Counted from the first letter of the stretch, positions 14,901 through 30,770 are shown. The stretch is DNA of 64,000 nucleotides from Actinomadura macra NBRC 14102 (GCF_001552215.1 NZ_BCQT01000004.1:1-64000); one strand, 5' to 3'. Notes: a model not told the origin generated them from the sequence alone. A program made the numbers and translations.

Positions 14901-17900
14901 GCGCGAGGGCCCCGAGGCTCGTCTCCCGGACCTGCGCCAGCAGCTGCCGGAACTCCGGGTCGCCGGACAGGTCCGTCCGGATCACCAGCGTGTTGACGAA
15001 GGAGCCGACCAGGCCGTCCAGGGCCTCGTCGGCGCGTCCGGCGACCGGGATCCCGATGGGGACGTCCGTTCCGGCGCCGAGCCGCGACAGCAGCACCGCC
15101 AGGGCGGCCTGCAACGCTATGAAGGGGGTCGCGCCCTCGGATCTGGCCAGGTGCACCAGCCGTTGATGGGCATCCGCGGAAACCTGGAACGGCACCCGGT
15201 GGCCGCGGTGGCGGGCCGCCGCGGGACGTGGCCGGTCCGTGGGGAGCGTCAGTTCTTCCGGGGCCCCGGACAGGGCCCGCCGCCAGTACTCCACCTGCAC
15301 CGACAGGAGGCTGTCCGGGTCGGACTCCTCGCCCAGCAGTTCTCGCTGCCATAACGCATAGTCGAGGTATTGCACCGGCAAGGGTTCCCAGGTGGGGACC
15401 TCACCGCGTACTCGCGCCGTGTAGGCGGCGGACACGTCGCGTCCGAGGGGGGTCATCGACCAGCCGTCGGCGGCGATGTGGTGCAGCACCAGGACGAGCG
15501 CGTACTCGTCGGCCGCGGTTTGGAACAGCCATACCCGGATCGGTATTTCGGCCGACAGGTCGAAGGCGTACCGGGCCGCCTCGACCACGGCGCCGGTCAG
15601 TTCTTCGGGCTCCACCTGCCGGACGAGCAGATCCCATTCGACGTCCCGCGGGTCGCGGATCCGCTGATAGGGCTCGCCGTCGACCGCGGGAAAGATGGTG
15701 CGCAGCGCCTCATGGCGTCCGATCACGTCGCGCATCGCCGTGCGCAGCGCGGCGACGTCCACCGCGCCGGTCAACCTGATGACGGCGGGGATGTTGTAGG
15801 TCGGGCTGGGGCCCTCCAGCTGGTCGACGAACCACAGCCGGCGCTGCGCGAACGACAGCGGCGGCCGGTCTGGACGTTCTCTCGCCGTCAAGGCCATGCG
15901 GATCCGGTTCGCGCCCGCGTCCGCGAGTCCCGCGGCGAGTCCGGCGACCGTCGGTCGTTCGAACAGGGCCCGCAGCGGGAGCTCCACCCCCAGAGCCGCC
16001 CGGAGCCGGGACACCAGGCGGGCCCCGAGCAGGGAATGGCCGCCCAGCTCGAAGAAGCTGTCGTGCACACCGACCGACTCGAGTCCCAGCACGTGGGCGA
16101 ACGCCCCGCTGAGGATCTCCTCGTGCACCGTGACCGGTGCGCGGCCTGCCCCGGCACCGGCCGCGTAGTCGGGAACGGGCAATGCCTTGCGATCGAGCTT
16201 GCCGTTGGCGGTCAGGGGCAGTTCGGAGAGCGCGACGACGGCGGCGGGCACCATGTACTCCGGCAACCGTTGCGCCGCGAACGCCCGCAACGCGCCGTCG
16301 TCGATCGTCCCGTCGTCGGACGTCCCGTCGCCGATCGTCTCGTCATCGGTGCCGGCGGGGACGGCATACGCCACGAGCCGTGGGTCGCCCGGGGTGTCCT
16401 CGCGGGCGATCACCGCGATCTGCGCCACGCCCGGGTGGGCGCGCAGAACGGTCTCGATCTCTTTGGGCTCCACCCGGAACCCGCGGACCTTCACCTGCTC
16501 GTCGGCGCGGCCGAGGAACACGAGCTGCCCGTCGGGGGTCCATCTCACCACGTCGCCGGTGCGGTACATCCGCTCGCCTGACGCTCCGAACGGGCAGGCC
16601 ACGAACCGTTCGGCGGTCAGTCCCGCACGGCCCACATATCCCCGGGCGAGCTGCACCCCGGCCAGGTACAGCTCGCCGGGGACGCCCGGCCCCACCGGCT
16701 TGAGTCGGTCGTCGACGACGAAGACGCGGGTGTTGGCCACCGGCGCGCCTATCGGGACCAGGCCCTCGTCCTGCTCGGGACGGCACCGCCAGGCGGTGAC
16801 ATCGACGGCGGCCTCGGTCGGGCCGTAGAGGTTGTGCAGTGCGACGTCGTCGAAGGTCGCGAAGAAACGCGACTGGACGCCCAGCGGCAACGCCTCGCCG
16901 CTGCACACCACCTGCCGCAGGCTCGGCAGCTCTCCCACGTCCGGGTGCAGCAGGAACGCCTCCAGCATGGACGGTACGAAATGCAGGACGCTCACCCCCT
17001 GCTCGCGCACCAGACCCGCGACATAGCCCGGGTCACGGTGCCCGCCAGGGCGCGCGACCACCAGCGCGGCACCGGAGATCAGGGTGCACCAGAACTCCCA
17101 GACGGAGACGTCGAAGACGGTCGGTGTCTTCTGCATGACCCGGTCGCCGGCGCCGATCCGGTGATGGCCGCGCATCCACAGCACACGGTTCGCGACGCTC
17201 TGATGCGAGACGAGCACGCCCTTCGGCCGCCCCGTCGACCCGGACGTGTAGATCACGTATGCGGCCGACCGGCCGTCGATCGGGCGGGCCGCGCGGCCGC
17301 CGCCATCGGGAACCGACCAGCGCGCCACGGCCTCCGGATCGTCCAGGACGAGCGCGGGGGCGGCGTCCTCCAGCAGCAACGCGATCCGGTCGGCCGGGTC
17401 CTCCGGATTCACCGGCAGATACGCCGCCCCTGACTTCAGCACCCCGAGCAACGCCACGACCAGCTCGACGCCACGCTCCAGCGCCACCGCCACGAGCGAC
17501 TCCGCGCCCACCCCCCGCTCGATCAGATGGCGGGCCAGCCGATCCGCGCGGGCGTCCAGCTCCGCGTAGGTCAGTTCGATCCCCTCGAACACGACCGCCA
17601 CCGCATCCGGGGACCGCCGCGCCTGGGCCTCGACCAGGTCCGGCAACGTCCCCGGCTCCAGCTCCGCCGCCGTGTCGTTCCACTCCACCAGCACCTGGGA
17701 CCGCTCGTCCTCCGACAGCACCTCCACCGCGTGCAGCCGCACGTCGGGTACCGCCGTCACCACGTTCAGCACCTGCGTGAACCAGCGCGCGATCCTGGCC
17801 ACGCTCGGCGGATCGAACAAGTCCTCGGCGCCGATGACCGTCCCGTCCAGACCGGCCGGGCGGCCGCGGTCGTCGAACGTCTCCTCCAGCACCATCTCCA

Positions 17901-19044
17901 CGTCGAACTTCGCCACCGGCAGGTGCGACGGGAGCGGCCGCGCGGTGACGCCGGCCAGGTCCAGCGATACCGCGCCGGTGTTCTGGAGGACGAGCATGAC
18001 CTGGAACAGCGGATGGCGGGCCAGCGACCGGGTGGGTGCCAGTTCCTCCACCAGCCGCTCGAACGGCACGTCCTGGTGCGCGAACGCGTCCAGGGTCGTG
18101 CGGCGCACCCGCGACAGCGCCTCCCGGAACTGCGGATCTCCCGCCAGGTCGGCGCGGATCACCAGCGTGTTGACGAAGAAGCCGACCAGATCGTCCAGGC
18201 CCTCGTCGGTGCGTCCGGCCACCGCCGAGCCGAGGGGAATGTCGGTACCGGCGCCGAGCCGCGACAGCAGCACCGCCAATGCGGTCTGCAGGACCATGAA
18301 AAGGGTCACGCCTTCGCCCCGCGCCAGTTCCACCAAACGCCAGTGCACCTCGACGGGAATCTGGAACGGCTCCCGGTGCCCGCGATATCCCGCGACGGCC
18401 GGACGCGGGCGGTCCGTCGGCAATGTCAACTCTTCTGGAATCCCGGACAATGCGCGCCGCCAATAGCCCACCTGGACCGACATCCGGCTACCCGGATCGG
18501 ACTCCTCGCCCAGCAATTCCCGCTGCCACAACGCATAGTCGGCGTACTGCACCGGCAGCGGCTCCCATGCCGGTGCCTCTCCTCGCGAGCGCGCCGCGTA
18601 GGCGGTCGCCACATCCCGGGCCAGGGGACGGTGCGACCATGCGTCGGTCGCGATGTGGTGCAGGACCATCAGCATGACGTGCTCGTCCGCGGAGACCTGG
18701 AGCAGAACCGCGCGGACCGGGACGGCCACGGAGAGGTCGAAGACGTGCTGTCCCGCCCGTGCCACCGCATCGGGGACGTCCGCGGCCTCGACCTGGCGGA
18801 CTTCCAGTTCCCAGTCGAGATCCCGCGGGTCCAGGATCCGCTGGTGGGGTTCGCCGTCCACCGCGGGAAAGACGGTCCGCAGTGATTCGTGGCGCTCCAC
18901 CACATCCCGTAAGGCGATGCCCAGCGCCGCGACGTCCACCGGGCCATGGAGTTCCATGGCGATAACGCTGTTGTAGGTGCGGCTCGATCCTTCGAGCTGG
19001 GCCAGGAGCCATAACCGGCGCTGTGCGAACGACAACGGGATCAT
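1..19044 (-). CDS. Six-module nonribosomal peptide synthetase, 3' end beyond window
   Basis: One uninterrupted minus-strand frame of 6348 codons runs from an ATG at 19044 to the window edge without a stop, so the gene is partial at its 3' end. The ATG follows an AGGAG ribosome binding site and opens directly into a condensation domain (motif SFAQRRLW). The layout is six C-A-T modules of about 3.2 kb each, with no epimerisation, methylation or thioesterase domain in view; the sixth carrier domain is cut just before its serine motif. Specificity residues give Ser, Asp, Tyr/beta-hydroxy-Tyr, Thr, then two identical unassigned codes. It probably acts after the two-module NRPS at 24149-30625. A StrR-type box lies at 19222-19250. 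At least eleven in-frame TTA codons are present, the first at codon 11 (19012-19014). Release and later modules must lie to the left. Confidence 0.95.
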   Translation of the reverse strand, partial: MIPLSFAQRRLWLLAQLEGSSRTYNSVIAMELHGPVDVAALGIALRDVVERHESLRTVFPAVDGEPHQRILDPRDLDWELEVRQVEAADVPDAVARAGQHVFDLSVAVPVRAVLLQVSADEHVMLMVLHHIATDAWSHRPLARDVATAYAARSRGEAPAWEPLPVQYADYALWQRELLGEESDPGSRMSVQVGYWRRALSGIPEELTLPTDRPRPAVAGYRGHREPFQIPVEVHWRLVELARGEGVTLFMVLQTALAVLLSRLGAGTDIPLGSAVAGRTDEGLDDLVGFFVNTLVIRADLAGDPQFREALSRVRRTTLDAFAHQDVPFERLVEELAPTRSLARHPLFQVMLVLQNTGAVSLDLAGVTARPLPSHLPVAKFDVEMVLEETFDDRGRPAGLDGTVIGAEDLFDPPSVARIARWFTQVLNVVTAVPDVRLHAVEVLSEDERSQVLVEWNDTAAELEPGTLPDLVEAQARRSPDAVAVVFEGIELTYAELDARADRLARHLIERGVGAESLVAVALERGVELVVALLGVLKSGAAYLPVNPEDPADRIALLLEDAAPALVLDDPEAVARWSVPDGGGRAARPIDGRSAAYVIYTSGSTGRPKGVLVSHQSVANRVLWMRGHHRIGAGDRVMQKTPTVFDVSVWEFWCTLISGAALVVARPGGHRDPGYVAGLVREQGVSVLHFVPSMLEAFLLHPDVGELPSLRQVVCSGEALPLGVQSRFFATFDDVALHNLYGPTEAAVDVTAWRCRPEQDEGLVPIGAPVANTRVFVVDDRLKPVGPGVPGELYLAGVQLARGYVGRAGLTAERFVACPFGASGERMYRTGDVVRWTPDGQLVFLGRADEQVKVRGFRVEPKEIETVLRAHPGVAQIAVIAREDTPGDPRLVAYAVPAGTDDETIGDGTSDDGTIDDGALRAFAAQRLPEYMVPAAVVALSELPLTANGKLDRKALPVPDYAAGAGAGRAPVTVHEEILSGAFAHVLGLESVGVHDSFFELGGHSLLGARLVSRLRAALGVELPLRALFERPTVAGLAAGLADAGANRIRMALTARERPDRPPLSFAQRRLWFVDQLEGPSPTYNIPAVIRLTGAVDVAALRTAMRDVIGRHEALRTIFPAVDGEPYQRIRDPRDVEWDLLVRQVEPEELTGAVVEAARYAFDLSAEIPIRVWLFQTAADEYALVLVLHHIAADGWSMTPLGRDVSAAYTARVRGEVPTWEPLPVQYLDYALWQRELLGEESDPDSLLSVQVEYWRRALSGAPEELTLPTDRPRPAAARHRGHRVPFQVSADAHQRLVHLARSEGATPFIALQAALAVLLSRLGAGTDVPIGIPVAGRADEALDGLVGSFVNTLVIRTDLSGDPEFRQLLAQVRETSLGALAHQDVPFERLVEELAVTRSLGRHPLFQVMLTMQNTEPAVLELPGVDVAIGASELGAAAASAARYDLHATIAETVDDQGRPAGLRALMTAATDLFDASTAARIAAWFVRVLETVTAAPDTRLHAVDVLDVQERDWVLRLWNDTALPDVPPAVTHLFEEQVAAAPDATALVAAGTGVTYRELNAAADRLAVCLRAMGVGAESVVGLCLPHGAQMITAILAVWKAGAAYLPIDGQTSAERIAFMLADSDARVVLADRDTGATLAGRPSGVPVLWFDDPRTTDEHPGTSPAGTDPDGPATDPHSLAYVIYTSGSTGTPKGVAVTHGSLANYVASVSARLGWGGAGARYALLQPQVTDLGNTVVFISLATGGQLHILDAAAVVDPAAVTGYLRAQRIDFVKGVPSHLVALSARTGPGGVLPARSMVLGGEAAPAAWVDDLVRAAGDRRVFNHYGPTETTIGVATAELSSATASEGVVPIGTPIANTRLFVLDDVLAAVPIGVPGELYVAGAGVARGYVGRYGLTGERFVACPYGAGERMYRTGDLVRWTHDGQLVFVGRADEQVKIRGFRVEPGEIEAVLLAHPGVSRAAVIVRENRPGEKQLIAYVVPNDTEPVNGELREFVGRRLPDYMVPAATVVIAELPLTANGKLDRRALPDPESTTATSREPANETEAVLCEIFAQILELDAVGVDDGFFDLGGHSLLAIRLLSRIRTRLGAELKIRMLFETPTVAGLAARIAGPDQDRVRVALRARHRPERIPLSFAQRRMWFLHQLEGPSRTYNVPLSVSITGNVDVAALNAALRDVIARHEALRTVFPVAHGEPYQHILDPRELDWELLVRDVPSDELVPAVQQAGRYTFDLAEELPIRATLFLPHATESAEQDPGHSSECLLVVLVHHIAGDGWSTAPLAKDVSLAYAARVHGEEPGWEPLPVQYADYTLWQHELLGEGSGADSLLSVQVEYWRQALSGAPEELLLPVDRPRPAVATHLGHRVPLLIPADVHERLTVLARTENATTFMALQAALAVLLSRIGAGTDIPIGAGVAGRTDEALDDLVGFFVNTLVIRADLSGDPRFREILAHVRDTSLNALEHQDVPFERLVEELAPERSLARHPLFQVGLTVQNTRRPTLELTELRVAARTPATGTPTTVPVKFDIDVVVREMFDEHGRPAGIRGSVTAAADLFELGSAEAIAQRWIRVLDLVSASPNIALHAVDVLEADERARVLRHWNDTETEVEATSVMELFERRVSVSPDALAVVADGAELTFAELDAAASRLAGYLRDVGVGTESVVGLCMPRGVELVAAIVGVLKVGAAYLPIDARLPAERVEFMLSDSRTQLVLGTREVLDELSTGHARAVALDEPTTAVLVGTYPDASPGVVVDPSGLAYVIYTSGSTGTPKGVAATHGGVANLVAAQAEWFGVGPGSRVLQFASAGFDAAVSEVLVTLCSGAALVMAPAEEELVPGAGLVELIADHGVTHATLPPAVLAALDAVALGSVGTLVSAGEALDVGLVERWASGRRLINAYGPTETTVCASMSVPLAVGDDPTIGTPMANTRLFVLDGALGPVPVGVVGELYVAGAGVARGYVNRPALTGERFVACPFGFAGERMYRTGDLVRWSADGGLMFVGRADEQVKVRGFRIEPGEIEAVVRAHPQVAQVAVVAREDTPGDRRLVAYTVPADTEVDAVGLREFVGARLPDYMVPAAVVTLPELPLTVSGKLDRRALPAPDFVVGVGRGPATVQEEILCGVFAGVLGLESVGVDDDFFRLGGHSLLAARLVSRVRVLFGVEVEVRVLFEAPTVAGLAARLAGGGVVGARLALGVGVRPERVPLSFAQRRLWFLGQLEGPSSTYNIPAAIRLTGEVDSAALEAAFRDVIGRHESLRTVFPSVEGEPYQQILDPGDVDWALQVSQVEAGELAEFVGRASRYAFDLSNEVPIRAWLLQIEPDERVLVVVMHHIAGDGWSSGPLSRDVSRAYTARLRGEAPSWEPLPVQYADYALWQRELLGEESDPGSLLSAQVEYWRQTLSGVPEELALPVDRARPAVAGHVGHRVPLHVSVEVHERLMAVARAEGATAFMVLQAALAVTLSRLGAGTDIPIGVAVAGRTDEALDELVGFFVNTLVIRTDLSGDPEFRQVLARVREASLGALAHQDVPFERLVEELAPSRSMARHPLFQVMLTVQNTERAMLNLPDVDTGTLPLDRVTSVAKFDLDVSLGEEFDDQGRPAGLRGAVVASTDLFDRATAERMAGWLVRVLETVTADPDAPLRTVTVLAEDERSQILVEWNDAAPVAADTDSTIVDLFERWVVTDPDAVAVVADDIQLTYAELDGAANRLARHLRGSGVDAESVVAVMVERGADIVVALLAVLKAGAAYLPIDPRYPAERVGYVLGDAAAASVLTSVECLPRLTGQVPADVPVTVLDAREVAADLADLAATALPRTVRPDHPAYLIYTSGSTGRPKGVMVSHRNVVSLFSSTRELFDLGPSDVWSCFHSFAFDFSVWELWGALVHGARVVVVPFELSRSPEQFSELLAREQVTVLSQTPSAVYQLLATEEFSPAALRLVVFGGEALDPARLDGWWTRQGDDGTSLVNMYGITETTVHATHRLLSPGDGDLGSVVGRGLPGVPTYVLDESLSPVPPGVVGELYVAGTGVARGYVGRAGLTGERFVACPFESAGARMYRTGDLVKWAPDGHLVFIGRADEQVKIRGFRIEPGEIEAALLTHPDVSQAAVIAWETGPGDKRLVAYVVHTDTSVTDTSVIDPGVTAKGATCDVPGSSDLREFLARRLPDYMVPALVVALTELPLTANGKLDRKALPTPDFKAGTGTGRAPVTVHEQILCGTFAQVLGLDSVGVDDSFFDLGGHSLLAVRLVSRVRAVLGVELPLRALFEAPSVAALAARLSGSELERVRVPLRASTRPARVPLSFAQRRLWFLAELDGPSPTYNIPIAVHLTGEVDTVALNAALRDVIVRHESLRTVFPSVEGVPYQQILNPHDLEWDMQVSQAEAVELEDIASQAARYTFDLSDEVPIRAWLLRNGPAEQVLVVVIHHIAGDGWSLGLLGRDLSMAYAARLHGDAPAWEPLPVQYPDYALWQQELLGEESDPHSLLSTQVDYWRTILTGAPEELALPVDRHRPASGSHRGHRIPLQVPAETHERLAELARAEGVTVFMVLQAALAVTLSRLGAGNDIPIGVAVAGRTDEALDELVGFFVNTLVIRTDLSGDPEFRQVLARVREASLGALAHQDVPFERLVEELEPSRSMARHPLFQVMLTVQNTDRAMLDLPGVSVGTVRAEGSEAVAKFDLDVSLGEEFDEQGRPAGLRGAVIASTDLFDRTTAERMTGWFIRVLETVTTIPDAALHAVDVLDPVERDLVLNRWNHTAVEIPDVTVVELFERWVAAVPDAVAVVADGLEVTYAELGMQANQLAHVLRGRGVGVESVVGLCLPRGQRMVTAILAVWKAGAAYLPIDAELPDDRVAFMLADGGVQLVLAERGQDPGDGEGLIDGVAGVPILWLDRPWPESAQDDLLWPVEIDSAGLAYVIYTSGSTGVPKGVGVGHGSLVNLVSVFGPMMGAGPGQGVLQFASFSFDASVLDVAVALSHGAALWVASDEQRVQPQRLRELVGAGAASVVPSLLGVLEPHDLAQVETLLVGAEAISAGVAGVWSVGRRLVNTYGPTEATVMVASGVVDPERPGPVPFGSPIANTRLYVLDGTLSPVPVGVAGELYIAGAGLARGYVGRASLTGERFVACPFGSLSGERMYRTGDLAKWTSDGQLVFAGRADEQVKVRGFRIEPGEVEAALLAHSAVAQAAVVARENEPGDRHLVAYIVPGDPDTVIDIGELREFVGGRLPEYMVPAALVVLPELPLNANGKLDRRALPAPDFVVGVGRGAVSVQEELLCGVFAGVLGLESVGVDDDFFRLGGHSLLAARLVSRVRVLFGVEVEVRVLFEAPTVAGLAARLAGGGVVGARLALGAGVRPERVPLSFAQRRLWFLGQLEGPSSTYNIPVVVRLTGEVDVVALGLALRDVIGRHESLRTVFPSVEGEPYQQILDPGDVDWALQVSQVEAGELAEFVGRASRYAFDLSNEVPIRAWLFQVGSDDQVLVVVVHHIAGDGSSMVPLGQNVSAAYALRLHDQAPDWEPLPVQYADYALWQRELLGEESDPGSLLSAQVEYWRQTLSGVPEELALPVDRHRPASGSHRGHRIPLRVPAETHERLAELARAEGVTVFMVLQAALAVTLSRLGAGTDIPIGAAVAGRTDEALDELVGFFVNTLVIRTDLSGDPEFRQVLARVREASLGALAHQDVPFERLVEELAPERVLARHPLFQVMLTVQNTDRAMLDLPGVSVGTVRAEGSEAVAKFDLDVSLGEEFDEQGRPAGLRGAVIASTDLFDRTTAERMTGWFIRVLETVTTIPDAALHTVDVLDPVERDLVLNRWNHTAVEIPDVTVVELFERWVAAVPDAVAVVADGVEVTYAELDMRANRLAHFLRGRGVGVESVVGLCLPRGAGMVAAILGVWKAGAAYVPVDVDLPMDRAGFILADSGAQLVLAVEGETGDVVESLAGWPVVFHDDPRVLAGESGVSPGVGVDRAGLAYVIYTSGSTGVPKGVGVGHGSLVNLVSVFGPMMGAGPGQGVLQFASFSFDASVLDVAVALSHGAALWIASDEQRVQPQRLGELVGAGAASVVPSLLGALEPHDLAQVETLLVGAEAISVGVAGVWSAGRRLVNTYGPTEATVMVASGVVDPERPGPVPFGSPIANTRLYVLDGTLSPVPVGVAGELYIAGAGLARGYVGRASLTGERFIACPFGSSAGERMYRTGDLAKWTSDGQLVFAGRADEQVKVRGFRIEPGEVEAALLAHSAVAQAVVVAREDTPGDKHLVAYVVSAGPDVEIDLEELRRFVAGRLPEYMVPAALVVLSELPLNVNGKLDRRALPAPDFVVGVGPGPGPVSVQEELLCGVFAGVLGLDSVGVDDDF
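2986..6162 (-). other. NRPS module 5: C-A(unassigned)-T
   Basis: Boundaries are approximate. The condensation motif is HHIAGDGW near 5765. The adenylation A4 region is [10 protein letters not shown] near 4165 and A5 is [11 protein letters not shown] near 3910. Specificity residues read D-A-L-S-L-G-T-V-M-K. This matches no classical code I know, including those for Hpg (D-I/A-F/V-H-L-G-L-L-C-K) and Dpg (D-P-Y-H-G-G-T-L-C-K); it shares only G301 and T322 with the Dpg code. The module is nearly identical to module 6. Confidence 0.75.
6163..9438 (-). other. NRPS module 4: C-A(Thr-like)-T
   Basis: Boundaries are approximate. The condensation motif is HHIAGDGW near 9045. The adenylation A4 region is [10 protein letters not shown] near 7425, and A5 reads [11 protein letters not shown] near 7130, typical of threonine domains. 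Specificity residues are D-F-W-S-V-G-M-V-H-K, one conservative (I to V) and one unusual (N to S at position 278) change from the classical Thr code. The carrier motif [10 protein letters not shown] is near 6345. Confidence 0.75.
9439..12655 (-). other. NRPS module 3: C-A(Tyr or beta-hydroxy-Tyr)-T
   Basis: Boundaries are approximate. The condensation motif is HHIAGDGW near 12215. The adenylation A4 region reads [10 protein letters not shown] near 10610. Specificity residues are D-A-S-T-V-A-A-V-C-K, which I recall as the code at the Tyr/beta-hydroxytyrosine positions of glycopeptide synthetases. The CmlA-type hydroxylase at 20114-21706 is a natural partner, because homologues hydroxylate carrier-bound Tyr. 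The carrier motif [10 protein letters not shown] is near 9620. Confidence 0.75.
12656..15870 (-). other. NRPS module 2: C-A(Asp)-T
   Basis: Boundaries are approximate. The condensation motif is HHIAADGW near 15475. The adenylation A4 region reads [10 protein letters not shown] instead of the common FDxSVW. Specificity residues are D-L-T-K-V-G-H-I-G-K, the established aspartate code and the same as both adenylation domains of the two-module NRPS. The carrier motif [10 protein letters not shown] is near 12830. The loaded Asp is a possible substrate of the SyrP/TauD-type hydroxylase at 22403-23371. Confidence 0.85.
15871..19044 (-). other. NRPS module 1: C-A(Ser)-T
   Basis: Boundaries are approximate. 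The condensation domain carries HHIATDAW near 18640, where the usual glycine after the aspartate is alanine; both histidines and the aspartate remain. The adenylation core has [11 protein letters not shown] near 17230 and FDVSVWEF near 17105. My reading of the specificity positions is D-V-W-H-V-S-L-V-D-K, the established serine code. The carrier motif [10 protein letters not shown] lies near 16040. As the first module of this protein it should accept the chain from another NRPS, probably the two-module one. Confidence 0.85.
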
Positions 19045-19221
19045 CAAATGTGCTCCTTATGAAGCGAACGCCACGCCGAAGAGCCGTCTGGGTCATTTAC
19101 TGGAAGCGCTCCCGCTTCGGCCTCAGCCGACCCGGGCAATTCCAACCCATCGCCCGCCGGGGAACAAGGGCGAGAAGCGGCCCGGTCGCCATGCTCGGCG
19201 CGCGGCTCGCCGGCCCCCGCC

Positions 19222-19250
19222 GTTCGACTGGCGGAACACCACAGTTGAAC
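19222..19250. promoter_or_regulatory. StrR-type operator upstream of six-module NRPS
   Basis: The inverted repeat is GTTCGACTG, 11 bases, CAGTTGAAC. The known StrR consensus is GTTCGACTG-N11-CAGTCGAAC, so this site differs at one position. It lies 178 bp upstream of the NRPS ATG, in the 253-bp gap after the alpha/beta hydrolase gene. It suggests that the NRPS has its own StrR-activated promoter, served by one or both StrR-like regulators at 37545-38576 and 43025-44011. Confidence 0.85.
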
Positions 19251-19297
19251 AGGACCTGCCCCGGCCGGGGACGGTGCGTCCGCGGCCGGAACAGGTC

Positions 19298-20101
19298 TCA
19301 GAACTTGCCGAAGAACTCGATGATCGCCTCGTTGACCGGCTCCGCACGCTCCAGATATCCGAGGTGCCCGCAGTCGGGGATCTCCACCAGATCGCAGTCC
19401 GGGATGGCGTCCGCCACCTCGGCGCCGAGATGCGGCGGGGCGACCACGTCATCGCCGAACGCGATGACCCGGCACGGTGCGGTGATCTTGTGGAGCTCCG
19501 CGCGGCGATCCTGGTCGGTGTCGATCCAGTCCTGGCCCGCGGCGACGGGTGCGCCCCTGCCGGCCAGCTCGAAAATCTGCAGCCAGGAGGCCACGGCCTG
19601 CTCGTCGTTGTACGTCCGCGGGGAGAGCATGTGCAGGACGGAGTCGACCGCCCGGTGCGCCGGCGGGAGCCGGACGCCGCTCTGCCGCAGGGCCTGGGTG
19701 GCCGCCGACTGGGCCCGGCGCAGCGCGTCCGACCTCGCGCGGGTGGCGATGAGCACCGCCGCGCGGACCAGGTGCGGTTCGCTGATCGCCAGTTCCTGCG
19801 CGATCAGCGAACCCAGGGACGTCCCGACGATCCGGCACGGCGCCAGGTCCAGGGCCGTGATCAGCGCCCCGGTGTCGGCGACGAGGTCCGCCAGCGCGTA
19901 CCTTCCCGGCGGGGAGTCCGACGGCGGGATGCCGCGGTTGTCGAAGGTGACCGTCGAGTAGCCCGCTGCGTGCAGCGCCGGCACCTGGTGCATGTCCCAT
20001 TGGTGACCGGACGCCCCCGATCCCATGACGAGCAGGACGCCCTCGCCCCGCCCTGAGCGCCGGTAGGCGAGCCGGACTCCGTTGACGCGCAGATACGGCA
20101 T
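19298..20101 (-). CDS. Alpha/beta-hydrolase
   Basis: A 267-residue alpha/beta-hydrolase-fold protein. Visible features are the oxyanion region near GSGASGHQW (about residues 27-35), the nucleophile elbow GTSLGS (about residue 93-98) with its serine, and a late histidine in DCGHLGYLERAEP (about residue 244). No signal peptide is visible, so it is probably cytoplasmic. It lies 12 bp downstream of the CmlA-type hydroxylase gene and ahead of the six-module NRPS, all on the same strand, so it probably shares their transcript. In NRPS clusters such proteins act as editing or release hydrolases or as acyl-modifying enzymes; the sequence does not decide between these. Confidence 0.75.
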   Translation of the reverse strand: MPYLRVNGVRLAYRRSGRGEGVLLVMGSGASGHQWDMHQVPALHAAGYSTVTFDNRGIPPSDSPPGRYALADLVADTGALITALDLAPCRIVGTSLGSLIAQELAISEPHLVRAAVLIATRARSDALRRAQSAATQALRQSGVRLPPAHRAVDSVLHMLSPRTYNDEQAVASWLQIFELAGRGAPVAAGQDWIDTDQDRRAELHKITAPCRVIAFGDDVVAPPHLGAEVADAIPDCDLVEIPDCGHLGYLERAEPVNEAIIEFFGKF

Positions 20102-20113
20102 CCTCGGTGCTCT

Positions 20114-21706
20114 CTACCAGCGCCACTCACGCTTGTTGAACAGGTGCTCCGCGGCGATGTCGTGGTCCTTGCACCAGGTGAGGAACTCTTCGATCTGCTT
20201 GATCTGGAAGGTGTCGGGCGTGTAAGTGGTCGCCATGACGTGACCCTGCCAGCTCTCCTCGCCCATCGCGTACACGTACGCCTGGTCGGTGCCGAGCTCG
20301 GTCATGATGGCCGCGGCCTGCTCGGCGTTCGAACCGGACAGCTTGCGCGAGTCGCTCATCTTCTTGGTCACCGGACGGGTCAGCAGCCCCTGGTAAAGCC
20401 AGGTCAGGGGCGCGCCGTCGCACTCCATGCCCAGGAAGGCCATGTCCACGTCGCCAAGGTAGGAGCGGATGTACTGGTACAGCACCGGGTCGATGCCGGA
20501 GGAGTCCGCGCCGATGAACACCGACTGCCCGGCGAGCTGCACCACATAGGTGGACTTGGCGCGGATGTCAAGGTCGGAGTGCTCGCCGAGGAACGGCGTG
20601 GCGACGACCCGGCCACCGCCCGGCAGGGCGAGCTCGTCGAAGTCGTTGACCTCGATCACCGTGAAGCCCATGGCCTTGAGGTAGAGGCCGATGGACGGGT
20701 CGCACAGGTTGCCGCGCGACGACCGGGGGACGACGACCGCGTCGGTGCGGGCGCGCAGTTGCAGCAGGGTCTCCAGCACGATGTGATCCTGGTGGCCGTG
20801 GGTGATCAGCACCAGGTCGATGTGGTCGGGCAGGTCGTCAAGGGTGTAGCGGTCGCCGTGCCGGTTGTCGGTACTGATGAACGGGTCCACCACGACGGCG
20901 GCCTCGGGGCTCTGCAGCACCAGGCAGGCGTGCCCGAAGTAGCGGATCCGTCCGCCGCCCTCGATGTGCCGGTCCGGGGAGACGCTGGGCTCGGTGGTGA
21001 GCAGCCGGTCCAGCCACGCCGCCTGCGCGTCGTCGAGTTCCAGCGCCTCCCGCAGGCGGGCCGTGGTCGTGCCCTCGATGCGCGCGGTGAACAGCTCGTC
21101 CAGCCCTGGGTGGCGGAACGGTATCGGCAGATCCAAGACGTCCGGTGAGGGGAGGCGGGGAGTGCTGAGGATGAACGGGCGCTCCACCCCGTCGTCCAGG
21201 GACAGCTGGACGGATTGGCGGCGCTCGTCGTACACGGGGCTGTGGTACAGAAGCGGCTCGATGAAGTGCAGCGACGCCTGGTTGCCGGTGTCGTAGGCCA
21301 GTTCCACCAGACCGTTCAGCGCCGACGGCAACTTCGGGTAGAGGGGGGTGAGGTCGAATCCGGTGGCGTTCTGGCGGAGGAGCTCGTCGGCCGCGGCCAC
21401 GGCGGCGGCGAAGGCCAGCATGTCAGCGCGGTCGCGTTTGATGGAGTCGAGCAGGTCGCCGACCTCGGTGGCGCGTTCCTGCTCGACGCCGACGAAGTAG
21501 CCGCCGCGCAGCGCCGGGTTGGTGCTGGCGGAGATGTGCACCTGCGGGGAGTGGAGATACGACTCCAGCAGCGGCACCTGGACGTTCGCCAGGTTCATGG
21601 CGGCCTGGGCGGGCGCGACGATGTGCATCCAGGCGTAGAATTTGTCGACCAGCGGTTCGATGATCGCATTCGAGCGCAGAAAAACCCGCTCATGGCTATC
21701 GGGCAT
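20114..21706 (-). CDS. CmlA-type di-iron aminoacyl-carrier beta-hydroxylase
   Basis: A 530-residue protein with an N-terminal helical half and a C-terminal metallo-beta-lactamase fold. The metal motif H-x-H-x-D-H is present as THGHQDH. Length and layout match CmlA of chloramphenicol biosynthesis (532 residues) and its homologues in glycopeptide clusters, which hydroxylate the beta carbon of amino acids bound to an NRPS carrier domain. The start at 21706 (ATG GCC-like context MPDSHERV) is preferred over an upstream ATG because GAGAGGA lies 6 bases before it. The gene is divergent from mbtH across a 366-bp gap with a StrR-type box. The Tyr-coding module 3 is the most likely substrate site; Asp cannot be excluded. 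Confidence 0.85.
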   Translation of the reverse strand: MPDSHERVFLRSNAIIEPLVDKFYAWMHIVAPAQAAMNLANVQVPLLESYLHSPQVHISASTNPALRGGYFVGVEQERATEVGDLLDSIKRDRADMLAFAAAVAAADELLRQNATGFDLTPLYPKLPSALNGLVELAYDTGNQASLHFIEPLLYHSPVYDERRQSVQLSLDDGVERPFILSTPRLPSPDVLDLPIPFRHPGLDELFTARIEGTTTARLREALELDDAQAAWLDRLLTTEPSVSPDRHIEGGGRIRYFGHACLVLQSPEAAVVVDPFISTDNRHGDRYTLDDLPDHIDLVLITHGHQDHIVLETLLQLRARTDAVVVPRSSRGNLCDPSIGLYLKAMGFTVIEVNDFDELALPGGGRVVATPFLGEHSDLDIRAKSTYVVQLAGQSVFIGADSSGIDPVLYQYIRSYLGDVDMAFLGMECDGAPLTWLYQGLLTRPVTKKMSDSRKLSGSNAEQAAAIMTELGTDQAYVYAMGEESWQGHVMATTYTPDTFQIKQIEEFLTWCKDHDIAAEHLFNKREWRW

Positions 21707-22072
21707 TTGTTTCCTCTCTCTCGATATCGTGCTGCGGCACCGCCGTTGTGCCGAGCGCCGCGGGTTCGTTCTGCGCAGGCGTTCTGGCATGCCTGATATG
21801 CCCACTCTGTGCGTGCCTACAAGGCATCACAATGCCGGGCGACGCGTCAACGCGGGGACATGCGGAGGTGTGCGACTGAAGCGGTCGCGCACTTGAACAC
21901 CGGCCGGCCGAACGCGCCCATCCGACGCTGCGACGCACCGGTCGACCATTGTCTTGACCGGTCGCGTCGCCCGGGTCACAGTGGATTCGCCTCTGACCGC
22001 GGCGGTGCCCAGAGCGCCTGATTGCCGTCCAGCTGTGCCTTGCCCTTATCGCCGACAAGTAAGGACAGTCCG
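21707..22072. promoter_or_regulatory. Divergent promoter region between CmlA-type gene and mbtH
   Basis: This 366-bp gap separates the CmlA-type gene (minus) from mbtH (plus) and must hold promoters for both directions. It contains one StrR-type box at 21870-21898. I see no convincing coding potential in it. Confidence 0.6.
21870..21898. promoter_or_regulatory. StrR-type operator between CmlA-type gene and mbtH
   Basis: The repeat is GTGCGACTG, 11 bases, CACTTGAAC. Spacing matches the StrR consensus exactly, with one mismatch in the left arm and two in the right arm. It is placed to serve both divergent transcripts. Confidence 0.7.
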
Positions 22073-22285
22073 GTGCCAAATCCGTTCGAGGATCCCGACG
22101 CCAGCTATCTGGTCCTGGTCAACGACGAGAATCAGCATTCACTCTGGCCCGTCTTCGTGGACGTGCCCGACGGTTGGAACACCGTGTTCGGGGAGGCGTC
22201 GCGGAACGAGTGCCTCGAATACATCGAGAAGTCCTGGACCGACATGCGGCCCAAGAGCCTGATCGAGGCCATGGAAGGAAAATAG
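22073..22285 (+). CDS. mbtH: MbtH-family NRPS activator
   Basis: A 70-residue MbtH-like protein starting at GTG 22073 with AAGGA 7 bases upstream. The family signature is present: N-x-E-N-Q-x-S-L-W-P, then P-x-G-W, and [10 protein letters not shown] near the C-terminus. MbtH proteins bind adenylation domains and raise their solubility and activity. It is the first gene of a plus-strand pair with the SyrP/TauD-type hydroxylase, divergent from the CmlA-type gene, and probably controlled by the StrR-type box at 21870-21898. Confidence 0.95.
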   Translation: MPNPFEDPDASYLVLVNDENQHSLWPVFVDVPDGWNTVFGEASRNECLEYIEKSWTDMRPKSLIEAMEGK

Positions 22286-22402
22286 CGGCGAACACCTCGG
22301 TGGTGGTGTTTCCAGGCCGACGGCCCTCCCGGCCGTCGGCCTGGTTCACTGTCCGCGCGCAGCCGCTCGTGCTGGGAAACGAAGCGGGATTGGGAGGACA
22401 TG

Positions 22403-23371
22403 ATGGATGTCGTCGAGTCCGGCCGCGCCTGGCGGCCGCACGAGATCACCAGCGACGCGGCCGGTACGCCGGACCTCGCCGACTGGCTCGACGCCCTGGG
22501 CGCCGAAGGGCTGGCCGACCTGCTCACCGAACGCAGAGCACTGGTGTTCCGGGGCTTCGGCGTCACCCCGGAGGGCATCATGCCGGTGCTCGACCGGCTG
22601 GTACCCGACCGGCTGCCGTACGTGCACGGCAACTCGCCGCGCACCCGGGTACGCAGCAATCTCTACACCTCGACCGAGTACCCGCAGGAATACACGATCT
22701 CGATGCACAACGAACTCAGCTACGCCCATCGGTGGCCGACCCGGCTCACCTTCTACTGCGAGAAGGCGGCGGAGCGCGGCGGCGCGACATCGGTGCTCGA
22801 CGGCGCGTTGTGGCTCGATTCGCTCGACACCGAGATCCGCGAGGCGTTCGCCGGGGGAATCCGCTACATACAGAATCTGCATGACGGGTTCGGGTTCGGC
22901 AAGAGCTGGCAGGAGACATTCGAGACCGAGGACCGAGGACCGGTCGAGGCGTTTCTCCGGGAGTCCCGGGCTGAATGGGAATGGGGCCCGGACGGACTGC
23001 GTGTCAGCCAGCTCCGTCCCGCCACGACCCGGCATCCCGTCACCGGCGCCGAGGTCTGGTTCAACCAGGCCGATCAATGGCATCCGGCGGGCCTCGGCGA
23101 CAAGACCTCCGCGGATCTCTACCAGATCCTCTCGCCCGAGGAGTTCCCCCAGTACGTGACATTCGCCGATGGTTCCGCGATCCCGGACGAATATGTCGAG
23201 CAGATCCGCGACCGGGGGCTGGAGAGCGCTTGTGACGTCGACTGGCAGAACGGCGATGTGCTGCTCATCGACAATGTCCTGGTCGCGCATGGCCGGCGCC
23301 CGTTCGAAGGGACCCGCCGAGTACTGGTGGCAATGTCGGATGTCGCCGCGGGCGAGTCCGCCGGCGTGTAG
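22403..23371 (+). CDS. SyrP/TauD-type Fe(II)/2-oxoglutarate beta-hydroxylase, probably of Asp
   Basis: A 322-residue TauD/SyrP-family dioxygenase. The iron ligands are visible as H-N-E within ISMHNELSY (about residues 106-114) and a distal histidine in DNVLVAHGRRP, followed by the arginine that binds 2-oxoglutarate (FEGTRRVL). SyrP of syringomycin biosynthesis hydroxylates carrier-bound Asp. With three Asp-coding modules in this cluster, beta-hydroxy-Asp is the natural prediction. The ATG at 22403 is preferred to the one at 22400 because GGAGG is then 5 bases away. It lies 117 bp after mbtH, probably on the same transcript. Confidence 0.85.
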   Translation: MDVVESGRAWRPHEITSDAAGTPDLADWLDALGAEGLADLLTERRALVFRGFGVTPEGIMPVLDRLVPDRLPYVHGNSPRTRVRSNLYTSTEYPQEYTISMHNELSYAHRWPTRLTFYCEKAAERGGATSVLDGALWLDSLDTEIREAFAGGIRYIQNLHDGFGFGKSWQETFETEDRGPVEAFLRESRAEWEWGPDGLRVSQLRPATTRHPVTGAEVWFNQADQWHPAGLGDKTSADLYQILSPEEFPQYVTFADGSAIPDEYVEQIRDRGLESACDVDWQNGDVLLIDNVLVAHGRRPFEGTRRVLVAMSDVAAGESAGV

Positions 23372-23443
23372 GCGGGGCGTGTAAGGCGATGGTTAACGTT
23401 GGTGGTCACCGTGAGGGAACCTCATGGCCGCCATCCTGAATGT

Positions 23444-23929
23444 ATGAAGACCCTTTCACTTGCCGCGGTGGCACTGGCCGCCGTCACCACGTTCGGGTTG
23501 ACCGGGTGCGGCAGCGACCAACCCAGTGGGTCGCCGACCGCAGGGAGTAAGACGCCACCGAAGGACGTACAAGACCAGATGGTCAAGTACGCCCAATGCC
23601 TCCAGCAGCACGGCCTGCGCGGCAAGCTTCCGCCACGCCAGTCGGGGGACAACGTCAAGGCGACCGGGCCCGCGGACCCCAAGGTGCAGGCGGCCCAGGC
23701 GGCGTGCGCGCACCTCGTCCCGAAGATCGAGGGCGAGGACAAGGTGCCCGCAGCCGAGCAGGACCACGCCCTGAAGATGGCCGAGTGCCTGCGCAAGCAG
23801 GGCATCGCTGCCAAGGACCCCGCGACCGGCACGTCGGACATCGGTCTTGAGCAGGGCGCCTCCGTCGACGAGCAGAAGCTCGTGCAGGCGTACACGACCT
23901 GCAACAAGGAAGTCCCCGCATCGAAGTGA
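23444..23929 (+). CDS. Small secreted lipoprotein, function unknown
   Basis: A 161-residue protein with a short positively charged start, a hydrophobic stretch and a lipobox LTGC near residue 21, so it should be a membrane-anchored lipoprotein. Mature sequence begins with a Ser/Thr/Pro-rich spacer. It contains two similar segments, KYAQCLQQHGL and KMAECLRKQGI, each with a cysteine, matching a common actinobacterial lipoprotein type of unknown role. It follows the hydroxylase gene by 72 bp and ends in strong terminators. No link to peptide biosynthesis is visible. Confidence 0.75.
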   Translation: MKTLSLAAVALAAVTTFGLTGCGSDQPSGSPTAGSKTPPKDVQDQMVKYAQCLQQHGLRGKLPPRQSGDNVKATGPADPKVQAAQAACAHLVPKIEGEDKVPAAEQDHALKMAECLRKQGIAAKDPATGTSDIGLEQGASVDEQKLVQAYTTCNKEVPASK

Positions 23930-23956
23930 CCGCCAGGCGGAGCGACCGCCTGGCGG
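23930..23956 (+). terminator. GC-rich hairpin after lipoprotein gene
   Basis: A perfect 11-bp stem (CCGCCAGGCGG paired with CCGCCTGGCGG) with a 5-base loop begins one base after the lipoprotein stop codon. There is no T tract, as is common in actinomycetes. Confidence 0.7.
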
Positions 23957-24000
23957 ACCGGGCGGGACGGCGCATCAGACGCGACGGCGGAACGCCATGC

Positions 24001-24047
24001 CCGCCCGATCATGCGATGGTCCCCGCATCCATCGCATGATCGGGCGG
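24001..24047. terminator. Perfect 19-bp hairpin, probable bidirectional terminator
   Basis: The arms CCGCCCGATCATGCGATGG (24001-24019) and their exact complement (24029-24047) are separated by 9 bases. The hairpin lies between two convergent genes, the lipoprotein gene and the two-module NRPS, so it can stop transcription from both sides. Confidence 0.75.
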
Positions 24048-24148
24048 AGTCACCGCCGCGGCCGGCCGGAGTCACCACCACGGCCGGCCGGGCGCCCCGG
24101 AACCGGCGCGCCCGGAATCATCGAAGACACGTCATCGGAGTCCGTGTG

Positions 24149-30625
<6,477 letters not shown>

Positions 30626-30770
30626 CGGCCCTCAGTCCTGTCCCATGGCAAGCCCGAATGGAATCGGCACGGACCGTCCTCTCGGGTGGCTGAAATAGAT
30701 CGTCATCCTCGCCACCGGCTGCACGGACGTCAACAGCGCGTCCGTGCCGCGAGCCCTGCCGGGACCGCTG

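Noticed and set aside
12866-15352. A minus-strand 828-codon frame in the same region as the NRPS
   Set aside because: It is an alternate frame of NRPS modules 1 and 2; the true frame carries all condensation, adenylation and carrier motifs without interruption.
23444-23929. Lipoprotein gene as part of the biosynthetic pathway
   Set aside because: It has only lipoprotein and short cysteine motifs of a widespread family and is isolated by strong hairpins; proximity alone does not support a role.
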